A stretch of DNA of 64,000 bases, from positions 2,294,001 through 2,358,000 of the forward strand of contig NZ_CP115668.1 of the NCBI RefSeq assembly GCF_028021195.1, in the 5' to 3' direction. A program made the translations under genes and the position numbers. Each line of letters begins with the position of its first letter. Position 1 is the stretch's first letter. The notes under the pieces are model-generated. The model was not told the origin of the DNA and searched no databases. It saw only the letters and a program-made list of their open reading frames with translations. Positions 26,077-35,140 of this stretch are shown in pieces. Origin of the DNA: Cutibacterium equinum (lineage in GTDB: Bacteria; Actinomycetota; Actinomycetes; Propionibacteriales; Propionibacteriaceae).

Positions 26077-26106
26077 ACCATGAGTCTCCTCTCGATCAGC
26101 GGCCAT

Positions 26107-26136
26107 GCTGGGCCAATGTTCGTCAATTGGCCCAGC
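26107..26136. promoter_or_regulatory. Perfect inverted repeat between MocR and the Tm-1-like operon
   Basis: GCTGGGCCAAT (26107-26117) and ATTGGCCCAGC (26126-26136) form a perfect 11-bp inverted repeat with an 8-base spacer, in the 116-bp divergent region. The centre-to-centre distance of 19 bp suits a dimeric GntR-type winged-helix protein. It is a likely operator for the adjacent MocR regulator. Confidence 0.6.
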
Positions 26137-26192
26137 GCGGCCGATGCGCGATACCTAGGCTGGCGCCAATCTTGCACGAAGGGGTGAAGACA

Positions 26193-27407
26193 ATGGCAGT
26201 TGTTGGCCTGATCGGCACCTTGGATACCAAGGCCGATGAGTACCGATGGCTCAAAGAACGACTGGTTGTGGAGGGCGTCGAGACCCTACTCATCGACGTC
26301 GGATCGTTTTCGAGCAGTGAGCTTGCGGACGTGTCCTCCGAGGAGGTGATTCGGGCCGCCGGTGGAGACGCCGTCGAGTTGCGCGCCGTGCGCGACCGCG
26401 GGCGCATGATGGATGTGATGAGCCATGGTGCCGCTCGGATTGCCACACAGCTCGCGGACGAGGGCAGGATCCACACCCTGCTCGCCATCGGAGGCTCGGG
26501 TGGCTCTTCCGTCGCGAGCGCGGCGATGCGGGCGCTTCCCATCGGTTTTCCGAAGTTGCTCGTCTCGACGATGGCCTCAGGCGACGTGAGCCCCTACGTG
26601 GGCGAGGCGGACGTCGCGATGATGTACTCCGTCGTCGACATGGCGGGCATCAACTCGGTCTCGGAGATGGTCCTTGACAACGCGGCGGCGGCTGCCGCAG
26701 GCATGGCCAAGTCGTTCGAGGGCCGCATCGCCCGCGACGACCACAAGCCACTCGTCGGAGTCACCATGTTCGGCGTCACGACGCCGGCTGCCGACGAAGC
26801 CCGCGCACGTCTCACCGAGCTCGGATACGAGGTGCTCGTCTTCCACGCGACCGGCACCGGCGGCCGCGCGATGGAGAAGCTCGTGGAATCCGGCATGCTC
26901 GCCGGCGTCTGCGACCTCACCACCACAGAACTGGCCGACGACCTCGTCGGCGGCGTTCTCTCCGCAGGCCCCCACCGACTGGAAACCGCTGGCAGAGTGG
27001 GCCTTCCACAAGTCGTCAGCGTCGGGGCGCTCGACATGGTCAACTTCGGCCCCCCAGACACCGTGCCCGCCAAGTTCGAGGGGAGGCACTTCGTCGTACA
27101 CAATCCAACGGTGACGCTGATGCGCACCACGCGCGAGGAGATGGCCGAATTGGGACGCCGAATCGCCGCCAAGCTCGGTGCAGCCAACGGACCGACGTCG
27201 ATGTTCATCCCATCGCGTGGGGTGAGCGCCCTCGACGTCGACGGGGCCCCGTTCCGCGATGCCGAAGCTGACGAAGCTCTGTTCGGGGCACTGCGTGACG
27301 GCCTGCGAGGCAGCAGCGTGGCGCTTGTCGAACTCGACCAGGCAATCAACGACGAGGGGTTCGGCAAAGCGATGGCTGACGCCCTCCATCAAGCAATCAC
27401 CAAGTGA
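26193..27407 (+). CDS. UPF0261 (Tm-1-like ATP-binding domain) protein
   Basis: A 404-residue protein of the UPF0261 family, equivalent to the N-terminal half of plant Tm-1. Its opening [18 protein letters not shown] is the family start. [19 protein letters not shown] and [29 protein letters not shown] are core motifs, and the late [12 protein letters not shown] segment is also typical. Structures of the family show an ATP-binding two-domain fold; the bacterial reaction is unknown. The ATG at 26193 follows GAAGGGGTGAAG. A TIM-barrel gene starts 19 bp after its stop. Confidence 0.88.
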   Translation: MAVVGLIGTLDTKADEYRWLKERLVVEGVETLLIDVGSFSSSELADVSSEEVIRAAGGDAVELRAVRDRGRMMDVMSHGAARIATQLADEGRIHTLLAIGGSGGSSVASAAMRALPIGFPKLLVSTMASGDVSPYVGEADVAMMYSVVDMAGINSVSEMVLDNAAAAAAGMAKSFEGRIARDDHKPLVGVTMFGVTTPAADEARARLTELGYEVLVFHATGTGGRAMEKLVESGMLAGVCDLTTTELADDLVGGVLSAGPHRLETAGRVGLPQVVSVGALDMVNFGPPDTVPAKFEGRHFVVHNPTVTLMRTTREEMAELGRRIAAKLGAANGPTSMFIPSRGVSALDVDGAPFRDAEADEALFGALRDGLRGSSVALVELDQAINDEGFGKAMADALHQAITK

Positions 27408-27426
27408 AAGGACCGGAATCAACACT

Positions 27427-28251
27427 ATGTCACGACAAGAGATCCTCGACGGGTTCCGCGCGAAGGTCGCGGCAGGCCACCCAATCATCGGCGGCGGCGC
27501 CGGCACCGGCATCACCGCGAAGTCTGCCGAAGCCGGCGGCATCGATCTGCTCGTCATCTACAACTCAGGACGGTTCCGCATGGCGGGCCGTGGCTCGCTG
27601 TCCGGCCTACTCGCCTACGGCGACGCCAACGCGATCGTCATGGAAATGGCCAACGAGGTCCTTCCCGTCGTCAAGCACACCCCCGTGCTCGCCGGAGTCA
27701 ACGGCACCGACCCGTTCCGGGTCATGCCGTACTTCCTCAAGCAGGTGAAGGAGGTGGGCTTCGCCGGAGTCCAGAATTTCCCGACGGTGGGCCTGATCGA
27801 CGGCGTATTCCGCGCCAATCTCGAGGAGACGGGCATGGGCTACGGCCCCGAGATCGACATGATCCGCATGGCCCATGAACTCGATTTGCTGACGTCTCCG
27901 TACGTCTTCGATGAGGATCAGGCCAAGGACATGGCAGCGGCCGGCGCCGACATCCTCGTTCCGCACATGGGCCTGACAACATCCGGCACCATCGGGGCCC
28001 AGACTGCACTCAGCCTCGAGGAAGCTGCGGTGAAGGTACAGAAGCTGGCCGACGCGGCGAAGTCGGTGAATCCTGACATCCTGTGCCTGTGCCACGGCGG
28101 CCCGATCGCCCACCCCGAGGACGCCCAGTACATCCTCGACAACACCGAGGGCATCGTCGGCTTCTACGGCGCCAGCTCGATCGAGCGCTTCCCCACTGAG
28201 GTGGGGATCAAGAAGCAGACCGAGGACTTCACATCAATCACGTTCAAGTGA
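27427..28251 (+). CDS. Phosphoenolpyruvate hydrolase-like TIM-barrel protein
   Basis: A 274-residue TIM barrel of the PEP hydrolase/TIM-barrel signal-transduction family (the C-terminal half of plant Tm-1). The opening [20 protein letters not shown], then [47 protein letters not shown] and the C-terminal [17 protein letters not shown] are hallmark segments. Family members are proposed to act on phosphoenolpyruvate or related phosphoester ligands, but this is poorly tested. It follows the UPF0261 gene with AAAGGA before the start. The two proteins probably work as partners, as they are fused in other organisms. Confidence 0.88.
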   Translation: MSRQEILDGFRAKVAAGHPIIGGGAGTGITAKSAEAGGIDLLVIYNSGRFRMAGRGSLSGLLAYGDANAIVMEMANEVLPVVKHTPVLAGVNGTDPFRVMPYFLKQVKEVGFAGVQNFPTVGLIDGVFRANLEETGMGYGPEIDMIRMAHELDLLTSPYVFDEDQAKDMAAAGADILVPHMGLTTSGTIGAQTALSLEEAAVKVQKLADAAKSVNPDILCLCHGGPIAHPEDAQYILDNTEGIVGFYGASSIERFPTEVGIKKQTEDFTSITFK

Positions 28252-28395
28252 GGACCCTCACCCCGAGGATTCCACAGCACCACCACCGCCAACATGGCTG
28301 ACAAGGGCTGCCACTGATTCGACGAAACTCCCACGACCAGAAGGAGAAGAGGCATCCGGTGGAAGGCGACAGGAAACGACCGGCGCCACCATGAC

Positions 28396-28434
28396 GAAGG
28401 ACCTGACGACGGCACAGCCACCCTCAGGTCCTTC
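28396..28434. terminator. Terminator between convergent Tm-1-like operon and antiporter
   Basis: A perfect 11-bp stem (GAAGGACCTGA with TCAGGTCCTTC) with a 17-base loop, followed by TTCT on the plus strand. It lies four bases from the antiporter stop codon and could serve both directions. Confidence 0.7.
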
Positions 28435-28437
28435 TTC

Positions 28438-30624
28438 TCACCACTCGCTCGGTGAGTCCGCCGACATGGGCGACGCTCTGCCCGGACTCAGCTGATCAGT
28501 ATGGGGTCGAATCGGTTCCTCGTCGCGCACATCGGCAATGGACCCGGACTCAGCCCTCTCTTCATGGGCTGTGGGAGCAGCAGGACGGGACTCGTCCTCG
28601 GTCGCGACCAAGGAAGCCTTCTCCGCTGCCGCCTTCTCCTTCTCCGCTGCCGCCTTACGATCGGCGTCAATGCGATCTCGAACCGCCTCCTCTGACGACG
28701 GCACGGACATCGTCTGACGCTTCGGTTCCTCATCCTCAGCAGGAGCAGGTTCCGGAGCTTCCTTCCACTCGTCGCCCAGGTAAATGATGGTGTCGCCATC
28801 CTTGGGGTCACTCATGTCGACGTTTGCGACACTCACCGACGACGGCTTGACGACAAACATCACGACAGCCTCGGGGAGGGCTTGGCGGAACTGCTCCCAG
28901 GTCCGATCCTCGTCCAGCTCGACCCGGCGCACCCTCTTGCCGCTGCGCCACATCTTGTCCATGGCCGAGTGGGTTGCCGGCGGGTCGAAAGCTGTCCTCG
29001 CCTTGAGGATTTGCGCAGTGCCAGTGGTCGAATCCTCGTCGTCACCCTCATCCAGACGCTCAAGCTGGAACACGTTCGCCCGCCCCAACGCGCGCCGGTA
29101 ATGCACCGACGCGATCGAGTTGGTGTCATCGTCGGGGGTACAGGCCACCATCGACGCGATTCCTGCGAGGTCCATGTCCTCAGTCGCGTACTCGGAGAGG
29201 AAGTCTGCTGCCTCGCACCTGAGTCCCGCTTTCTGGGCAGCGTAGAGGTCGTAGGCACGTCGGGTGACGATGAGGGTGGGGACGTCCAGGTCGCGCAGGG
29301 TTTTCGCGGTGTCGATGCTCCATGCCGGTGATCCCGCAAACATCACTCCGCGCGGACTTGCCGACGCCAACCCGAGCTTCTCAGCAAGCCTGCCAATACC
29401 CAGACCGTAAATGGCCACCGTGCAGACGATGACGAGGAATACCAGCGGCACGAGCCGGTCGACCTGGCTTGCCATCCCCGTAATCTGGTCAGCGAACGAC
29501 ATGAGTCGTTGAGCCCGCTCGGGGTCGGACTCGGCGATCTCCTTGGCCTGCTCCTTGACATGGCTGGCAGACTCGCTGAACTCCATCGCAAAGATCGATG
29601 CCACCGATGCGGCCACGATTCCTCGCGGAGCCATGAACGCCATGAGGATTCTCTCCTGGCGTGTCGTCTCAGTGCGCAGCAACCCCAGCATCACCGAGAC
29701 CGGCCGGATGACCAGCACGAGCAGGGCGACGAAGATCAGGCCCGTGGGCAGGATGTCGACGATCTGGGAGGGTGTCACCCGTCCGGCGAGCATGATGAAC
29801 AGCACCCCAACGAGCAGTACCTGCAGGTGCTCCTTGAACTCGATGACGGGCTCAAGCTCGAGGTTGCGCTGGTTGGCCAGGTAAATGCCCAGCATCGTCA
29901 CGGCGACGAGCCCCGACTCCTCGCGCAGGAAGTTCGCTCCGACGAAGGTACCGACGGCCACCCCGACGAAGATCACACCCTGCAGGAAGTCCGGGATGAG
30001 ATGTCGTCTCATCATGGCGGTGAGTAGCCAGCCGATAGGAGCCGCGAACAACAACCCGACCAGCAGAGTCAGGCCCAGGTTCAACATGCCTTGCCCGATC
30101 GAGGACCCGTCGATACTGCTGATGCCCTGATAGACCAACAGGGCCAGGATCGCACCCAACGGATCGACGACGATGCCCTCCCATCTGAGCAGGGCACTCA
30201 CCCGTCGAGTGGGTCTCAGCTGACGCAGGATCGGATTGATGACCGTCGGACCGGTGACGATGAGGATCGCGCCCAACAGCAGGGACACGCGACCGTCGAA
30301 CCCCAACACCATCGCAGCCAGGGTGATGAGGAGCCACGCGATCCCTGCGGTGATGGTGCACAACCGAAAAATCGGTCTTCCCAAGTCACGAACTTCGCGG
30401 AGTTTGAGCCCAAGTGACCCTTCGAAGAGGATGATTGCCACTGAGAGGTTGACACCGTCAAACAGGAGTTGCCTTCCGAATATTTCGTCGGGAGTGACCC
30501 ACTGTCCGAGGGCGAAACCGATCACGAGGAGGAACAGCAGCGCGGGTAGGCGTAAACGCCATCCGAGCCACTGAGCACCGACCGCAAGTGCGAGGACGAG
30601 TGCCATGTATGTTGCTGCATCCAC
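28438..30624 (-). CDS. CPA1-type Na+(K+)/H+ antiporter with RCK-like domain
   Basis: A protein of 728 residues. About 12 hydrophobic segments occupy residues 1-410, with the exchanger motifs FEGSLGLKLREVRDLG, GPTVINPILRQLRPTRRV and EGIVVDPLGAILALLVY, the last containing the ion-binding Asp region. A soluble Rossmann-like TrkA-N/RCK domain follows (GVMFAGSPAWSIDTAKTLRD...ACTPDDDTNSIA, about 425-510). A second soluble domain and a low-complexity Glu/Ala/Lys-rich tail end it. Residues 375-400 near the last helices are a charged insertion. It would exchange Na+ or K+ for protons to manage pH or osmotic stress, with nucleotide control suggested by the RCK part. Confidence 0.85.
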   Translation of the reverse strand: MDAATYMALVLALAVGAQWLGWRLRLPALLFLLVIGFALGQWVTPDEIFGRQLLFDGVNLSVAIILFEGSLGLKLREVRDLGRPIFRLCTITAGIAWLLITLAAMVLGFDGRVSLLLGAILIVTGPTVINPILRQLRPTRRVSALLRWEGIVVDPLGAILALLVYQGISSIDGSSIGQGMLNLGLTLLVGLLFAAPIGWLLTAMMRRHLIPDFLQGVIFVGVAVGTFVGANFLREESGLVAVTMLGIYLANQRNLELEPVIEFKEHLQVLLVGVLFIMLAGRVTPSQIVDILPTGLIFVALLVLVIRPVSVMLGLLRTETTRQERILMAFMAPRGIVAASVASIFAMEFSESASHVKEQAKEIAESDPERAQRLMSFADQITGMASQVDRLVPLVFLVIVCTVAIYGLGIGRLAEKLGLASASPRGVMFAGSPAWSIDTAKTLRDLDVPTLIVTRRAYDLYAAQKAGLRCEAADFLSEYATEDMDLAGIASMVACTPDDDTNSIASVHYRRALGRANVFQLERLDEGDDEDSTTGTAQILKARTAFDPPATHSAMDKMWRSGKRVRRVELDEDRTWEQFRQALPEAVVMFVVKPSSVSVANVDMSDPKDGDTIIYLGDEWKEAPEPAPAEDEEPKRQTMSVPSSEEAVRDRIDADRKAAAEKEKAAAEKASLVATEDESRPAAPTAHEERAESGSIADVRDEEPIRPHTDQLSPGRASPMSADSPSEW

Positions 30625-30760
30625 CTTGGCACTCTAACCGGCACAGCGCCGGTTTTCCCACGCGGGACGGGTCGGGCTGAGCGCCAGTGGGGCTGGCAAG
30701 CCCTTGGACGCCGGCAATGTGGACGAAAGTCCGCTGGATTCACGATCAGCTGTCCAAAAG

Positions 30761-30780
30761 TACAGATCTGGCTGTACTGA
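30761..30780. promoter_or_regulatory. Inverted repeat AGTACAG-n6-CTGTACT
   Basis: A perfect 7-bp inverted repeat (30761-30767 and 30774-30780) with 6-base spacer, in the 346-bp region between the divergent antiporter and whiB-like genes. The regulator is unknown. Confidence 0.4.
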
Positions 30781-30821
30781 AGGCCACCGTTGCCATCGGC
30801 CTCAGCGGCGTAACACCCCGA

Positions 30822-30839
30822 GATGTGTACGTACACATC
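30822..30839. promoter_or_regulatory. Perfect 18-bp palindrome upstream of the WhiB gene
   Basis: GATGTGTACGTACACATC reads identically on both strands. It lies about 130 bp upstream of the WhiB-like gene and shares the GTAC core with the inverted repeat at 30761. A chance 18-bp perfect palindrome in 346 bp is very unlikely, so a dimeric repressor or activator site is inferred. The rest of 30625-30970 shows no ORF. Confidence 0.55.
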
Positions 30840-30970
30840 CGCCTGGCGCGCCCTGTTGAAGCCGAAATACCGTCACCGTCGACGTCACGTCAACGCCTGA
30901 AACGCACTTGTACCATCACAGCCAGTTGACGTTGAAACACGCCGCCTTGGCCCATCGGAAAGGAGCCATC

Positions 30971-31537
30971 GTGAACCGGACGAGCGACCGCACCCTCCCG
31001 GCCTGTGCCAACCTCACAGCAGTTTTCCAGCATCCCCTGCTCGAGGGTGACAGCGCTGCCGCCACACCCGACGAGCACCGCCTGGAGCGCGCACTGCGGA
31101 CCCAAGCTCAAGCCGCCTGCTCCGCCTGCCCCCTCTTCGAGCAGTGCCTCGAGAATGCCATCCTCAACCATGACGTCGCCGGATTCGCTGCGGGCACAAC
31201 CCCACGTCAGCGTTCGCGCATTCGCTCCCGCCTGGGGGTACGAGTTCGTCCCGAGGACTTCGAGTCCTACGCCGGGGTCATCAGTCCCGGCCGCCAGGTG
31301 TCCACCCAGGATGTTGTCAAACTGCGTCAAGCCCACCCTGACCAGCCGTTGAGCTTCATCGCAGAGCGTCTCGGCTGCTCACTGTCCACCGTGAAGCGGC
31401 ACATGCGGCAGGCTCGCGACACCTCGTCAGCTCCACGCCACAACGCACCCGCGAAAGCCAAGATGACCAGCCTGGCGGCCGCGTACGAGACGGTGACCGG
31501 ACGCCCGCACCCGAGGCGCGCAAGGTTGGCTGCCTGA
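30971..31537 (+). CDS. WhiB-family iron-sulfur regulator with C-terminal HTH-like region
   Basis: A 188-residue protein. The WhiB domain has four cysteines in the usual layout: LPACANL, then CSACPLFEQC about 40 residues later, followed by DVAGFAAGTTPRQRSRIRSR with the G[VI]WGG-like turn replaced by GFAAGT. These bind a [4Fe-4S] cluster. Unlike short WhiB proteins, it continues with about 100 residues holding LSFIAERLGCSLSTVKRHMRQ, which looks like a recognition helix-turn-helix, and a basic C-terminus. The GTG at 30971 has AAAGGAG upstream; the frame from 30908 is not supported. Two palindromes precede it. Paralogue identity (WhiB1-7) cannot be set. Confidence 0.88.
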   Translation: MNRTSDRTLPACANLTAVFQHPLLEGDSAAATPDEHRLERALRTQAQAACSACPLFEQCLENAILNHDVAGFAAGTTPRQRSRIRSRLGVRVRPEDFESYAGVISPGRQVSTQDVVKLRQAHPDQPLSFIAERLGCSLSTVKRHMRQARDTSSAPRHNAPAKAKMTSLAAAYETVTGRPHPRRARLAA

Positions 31538-31591
31538 GAAAGTCACGTTGTGTTCACCGCATGATCATCGCATGGTGGCAGGCTGGCTAAC

Positions 31592-32365
31592 ATGACATTC
31601 AATCCTCGTATGGTGGCCCTCGACATCGACGGCACCCTCGTCGACATGAAGGGCGAGCTTCCGGACTCGGTCCGTAAGGCGGTTGCCAAGGTCGATGTCC
31701 CCATCGTCCTGGCTACCGGGCGAGGGCTCTTCGGAGCGATACCCGTCCATAAGGCTCTCGGCTTGCAGGGAGGACACGCGGTGGTGTCCAACGGAGCCGT
31801 CACCGCGACGATGTCGCCTGTCGAGATCGAGTCCCACGTCACCTTTGACCCGCGGCCCATCATCGATCACGTCATGGACGTCTACCCGCAGGCGCTCATC
31901 GCGGTCGAGGAGGCCGGCGTCGGTTACCGTCTCAACCAGCTCTTCCCCACCGGGGAGCTGCAGGGCGAACTGCGCATTGAGACCATTGACGAGTTGCGCT
32001 CCCGTCCGACGCCCCGTGTCATCATCCGCGACCCGAACGGTTATGCCGACTCCTTCCGCGACCTGGCCCACAGCCTCGACCTGCACAGCGTCTCCTACGT
32101 CATGGGCTGGTCGGCGTGGCTGGACATCACTCCGGAGGGCGTGACGAAGGCCTCTGCCCTCGACGCCCTGTGCCGCCTCAAAGGCGTCGACCCCAAGGAC
32201 GTGCTGGCCATTGGTGACGGCAACAACGACGTCGAGATGTTGCAGTGGGCTGGACGCGGAGTCGCTGTCGGTGACGCCCCCGACTCGGTCAAGGCCATCG
32301 CCGACGACGTGGCTCCCTGCTTTGCCGAGGGCGGCACTGCGGTTGAGCTGGGCCGCTGGTTCTGA
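31592..32365 (+). CDS. Cof-type HAD-superfamily phosphatase
   Basis: A 257-residue HAD hydrolase of the Cof (IIB cap) class. Motif I is VALDIDGTLVD with the nucleophile Asp, motif II is IVLATGRG, and motif III/IV is GVTKASAL...VLAIGDGNNDVEML with the metal Asp residues. The cap domain sits between residues about 80 and 180. Such enzymes dephosphorylate sugar phosphates, FMN or PLP; the substrate is not evident. It starts 54 bp after the WhiB gene and is convergent with DUF4921-serS. Confidence 0.9.
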   Translation: MTFNPRMVALDIDGTLVDMKGELPDSVRKAVAKVDVPIVLATGRGLFGAIPVHKALGLQGGHAVVSNGAVTATMSPVEIESHVTFDPRPIIDHVMDVYPQALIAVEEAGVGYRLNQLFPTGELQGELRIETIDELRSRPTPRVIIRDPNGYADSFRDLAHSLDLHSVSYVMGWSAWLDITPEGVTKASALDALCRLKGVDPKDVLAIGDGNNDVEMLQWAGRGVAVGDAPDSVKAIADDVAPCFAEGGTAVELGRWF

Positions 32366-32412
32366 ACCCACCTCGGCCCACGCAGGGCTGCCCCGACGAC
32401 CAGGGAACGGCC

Positions 32413-33738
32413 TCAATCGACCCGCCCTGCCCGCAGCACACCCGGCTCAATGTGACACTCCTCCCCCAGGTCCATCGGGGCGATACGTCCTGCCTCCCGT
32501 GCGTCGACAAGCTTCGGCAGCAGCATCGCGGTCAGAGCCGTCGGTGAAATGGTGTTGACGTAAATCTTCGTCCCACCCTCGAACCCAGCCAGGGTGGAGG
32601 TGCGCAGTTTGAGGATGATCCGCCACGGCACCGGCACTCCGACCCCCATCGGACGGTAATGCCACTCCTCGTTGGCCGGCACGTCATCGCTGACGGCGAC
32701 ATGGGCGGCGTGCAACAAGTCCGACACGGCGTCAATCCCGTCGTCGTCAACACGCCAGGGCTGGTCGGCGCGACACGTCGACCACACCTCGACCGACGGG
32801 TACCTGTGTCCAAAACCGACCGTCATGATGGCACCCTCGTTGCGGGCCAGCACCAGGCCGTGCTCTGCGGCGAATTCAGGACCCCAGCGATTGAAAATAC
32901 CTGGGTCGAGGACAGCCTTGGGAAGCACCGACTCGTTGTCAGCTCCCACCTCGTCAATGGCCACCAACTGCTTGTGCAGATGGTCGAACGACGCCCCGGC
33001 CGGCTTGAGCCAGTTCTGGAAGGCCACCACGTAGCGCACGTGCTCGTTGTGCCGGTGCAACTGGGCCATCGAGTCAACGGTCAACGCCATGAAGGCCCGG
33101 TGCTCGTCAACAGTCAGGCTGGCCGATCCCGCGACGTCTGCCGTCGTCGTCCCCTCATCGGTGTAGTGACGACGAGCGACGATGACGTCGTGCCCACCGG
33201 CGAAAAAGGCCGCCGAGGCCTCCCGTAACTCATCTGAGGTCAAATCCTCCCCGCGCCGTGACGACCCCATCGCCGTGAACTTGGCGTCGAGGATCGACCT
33301 GACATGGGCCTCCCCTTCCGGGCTCGACAGGTACTCCTCCTGCCAGTCCCGCGAGGCGCGCGGCAGGTCCATCCCCCAGTTGAGCTGCCAGTACTGCCAC
33401 GACAGGATCTCAAAGAGATTGGGGATCCGTCGGAATTCCGGCACGGTGGCGTCAAGCTGATCTGCCGGGACGTGACGCAGGAGGTCGTGGCCGCGCACCA
33501 GACCGCCCTCCCGCTTCACCAGCCGGGTCTTCTCCGGAGGGGTCGACAAGAGGTTGTCCGGGCAGAAGGCGCAGGTCGCGCGACGATCATGGTCGGTGAG
33601 TTCTCGGGTCTGCGTCACCGGTTTGCTCAGCGGACGAGCCCCGCGACCAGGCACCGTCCAGACCTTCGTGCCCGTGAACGGGTTGACCTGCTTGATCGTG
33701 CCATCGGGTAGTTCCCGGTAGTACGGCTCGTCGCTCAC
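32413..33738 (-). CDS. DUF4921 family protein (GalT/HIT-like fold)
   Basis: A protein of 441 residues of the DUF4921 family, related to galactose-1-phosphate uridylyltransferase and HIT proteins. The early [15 protein letters not shown] and the Cys pair [10 protein letters not shown] resemble the GalT zinc site. The nucleotide motif is SFDHLHKQL, an HxH-like arrangement with one His replaced relative to the GalT HPHGQ motif. [24 protein letters not shown] is a conserved C-terminal strand region. Its substrate is unknown. It overlaps the serS stop by four bases (ATGA), so it is co-translated with seryl-tRNA synthetase. Confidence 0.8.
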   Translation of the reverse strand: MSDEPYYRELPDGTIKQVNPFTGTKVWTVPGRGARPLSKPVTQTRELTDHDRRATCAFCPDNLLSTPPEKTRLVKREGGLVRGHDLLRHVPADQLDATVPEFRRIPNLFEILSWQYWQLNWGMDLPRASRDWQEEYLSSPEGEAHVRSILDAKFTAMGSSRRGEDLTSDELREASAAFFAGGHDVIVARRHYTDEGTTTADVAGSASLTVDEHRAFMALTVDSMAQLHRHNEHVRYVVAFQNWLKPAGASFDHLHKQLVAIDEVGADNESVLPKAVLDPGIFNRWGPEFAAEHGLVLARNEGAIMTVGFGHRYPSVEVWSTCRADQPWRVDDDGIDAVSDLLHAAHVAVSDDVPANEEWHYRPMGVGVPVPWRIILKLRTSTLAGFEGGTKIYVNTISPTALTAMLLPKLVDAREAGRIAPMDLGEECHIEPGVLRAGRVD

Positions 33739-35009
33739 GACAACGGCTTAAGGAATTCGCGACCGCCGAGGTAGGGACGCAGCGACTCGGGCACCCGGAC
33801 CGAGCCGTCAGCTTGCTGATGGTTCTCCAACAGCATGATGATGATGCGGGTCATCGCGCACAGGGTGCCGTTGAGGGTGGCCAGCGGCTCGACCCCGTCA
33901 GGTCCGCGGTGGCGGATGGAGAGGCGACGAGCCTGGAAGGTCGTGCAGTTCGAGGTCGAGGTGATCTCGCGGTAACGATTCTGTGTCGGCAACCAGCCGT
34001 AGCAGTCGTACTTACGAGCAGCCGAAAGGCCCAGGTCACCGGAGGCGACGTCGAGCACCTGGAACGGGATCTCCAGCGCCGAGATGAAGTCCTTCTCGAA
34101 GCTCAGCAGCTTCTCGTGCCAGCCCTCGGCCTCCTCGGGGAGGCAGTAGACGAACATCTCGACCTTGTCGAACCAGTGGACACGGAAGATACCGCGGGTG
34201 TCCTTGCCGTAGGAGCCGGCCTCGCGTCGGTAGCACGGGGAGAAGGCGACGTAGCGCTTCGGGAGGTCGGCGTCGTCAAGGATCTCCTCGGAGTGGAACG
34301 CCGCCAGGGCAACCTCGGAGGTTCCCACCAGGTATTGATCGTCCTTGGGCAGGTAGTAGACGTCGTCAGCGGCCTGGCCGAGGAAGCCGGTTCCCTCCAT
34401 CGCCGACGGCTTGACGAGAGCCGGCGGAATCATCGGGGTGAATCCCCACTGCGCCGCCTTGGACATGGCCAGGTTCAGAAGGGCGAACTCCAACTGGGCC
34501 CCCACACCGGTGAGGACGTAGAACCGGGAGCCGGAAATCTTGGTGCCGCGCTCCATGTCGATCGCGCCGAGGGCCTCACCAATCTCGAGGTGGTCCTTGG
34601 GCTCGAACCCCTCGGCGGCGAAGTCTCGCGGGGTTCCGTTGGTCTCCTTGATGACGCCCTCGTCCTCGCCACCAGCGGGAACGCCGTCAATGACGATGTT
34701 GCCGAGGGTCTTGGCGAGTTCGACGAACCTGGCGTCGGCCTCGTCAGCGGCCTTCTTGAGGTCGGATACCTCGGTGGCGATCGACTTGGTGCGAGCCAGC
34801 AGCTCGGCCTTCTCGTCGCTGGATGCCTTGGCGATGCGCTTGCCCAGCCCCTTCTGTTCAGCGCGCAGGTTCTCGTGGGCGGCAATGGCCTCACGACGAG
34901 CCTCATCAGCGGCGACGATGTCGTCGACGACCGAGGGATCCTCGCCGCGGGCGACCTGGGAGCGGCGAACGGCGTCCGGATCCGTTCGCAGGAGCTTGGG
35001 ATCGATCAT
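33735..35009 (-). CDS. serS: Seryl-tRNA synthetase
   Basis: A class II synthetase of 424 residues that charges tRNA-Ser with serine. The N-terminal coiled-coil tRNA-binding arm spans about residues 30-100. The catalytic domain has [16 protein letters not shown] (serine-binding TSE), motif 2 [25 protein letters not shown] and a motif 3 segment ending in [16 protein letters not shown]. The ATG at 35009 gives [18 protein letters not shown], the usual family start; the longer frame from 35048 is not used. Two of its tRNA substrates are in this window (5941 and 13732). DUF4921 follows in overlap. Confidence 0.96.
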   Translation of the reverse strand: MIDPKLLRTDPDAVRRSQVARGEDPSVVDDIVAADEARREAIAAHENLRAEQKGLGKRIAKASSDEKAELLARTKSIATEVSDLKKAADEADARFVELAKTLGNIVIDGVPAGGEDEGVIKETNGTPRDFAAEGFEPKDHLEIGEALGAIDMERGTKISGSRFYVLTGVGAQLEFALLNLAMSKAAQWGFTPMIPPALVKPSAMEGTGFLGQAADDVYYLPKDDQYLVGTSEVALAAFHSEEILDDADLPKRYVAFSPCYRREAGSYGKDTRGIFRVHWFDKVEMFVYCLPEEAEGWHEKLLSFEKDFISALEIPFQVLDVASGDLGLSAARKYDCYGWLPTQNRYREITSTSNCTTFQARRLSIRHRGPDGVEPLATLNGTLCAMTRIIIMLLENHQQADGSVRVPESLRPYLGGREFLKPLS

Positions 35010-35064
35010 GTGGCTGATCCTACCGGTCGCAGGCCGGCAAAAAATCACAGGCTACGTGGACGCG

Positions 35065-35094
35065 ACAGAGCCCGGGTATGTCACCCGGGCCCTG
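35065..35094. terminator. GC-rich hairpin with T run between YsnF-like gene and serS
   Basis: ACAG-A-GCCCGGGT pairs with ACCCGGGC-C-CTGT around a 5-base loop; GACGTTTTT follows on the plus strand. On the minus strand it lies just after the stress-protein gene and before serS. The T run would help only plus-strand transcripts, so its use for the minus-strand genes is uncertain. Confidence 0.5.
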
Positions 35095-35140
35095 TTGACG
35101 TTTTTGTCAGGCGCTCACGCCATCGCGTGAGTTCTTGACG

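Noticed and set aside
33813-35138. 441-codon plus-strand frame opposite serS
   Set aside because: Antisense of a certain synthetase gene with repetitive Val/Leu/Gly/Asp composition.
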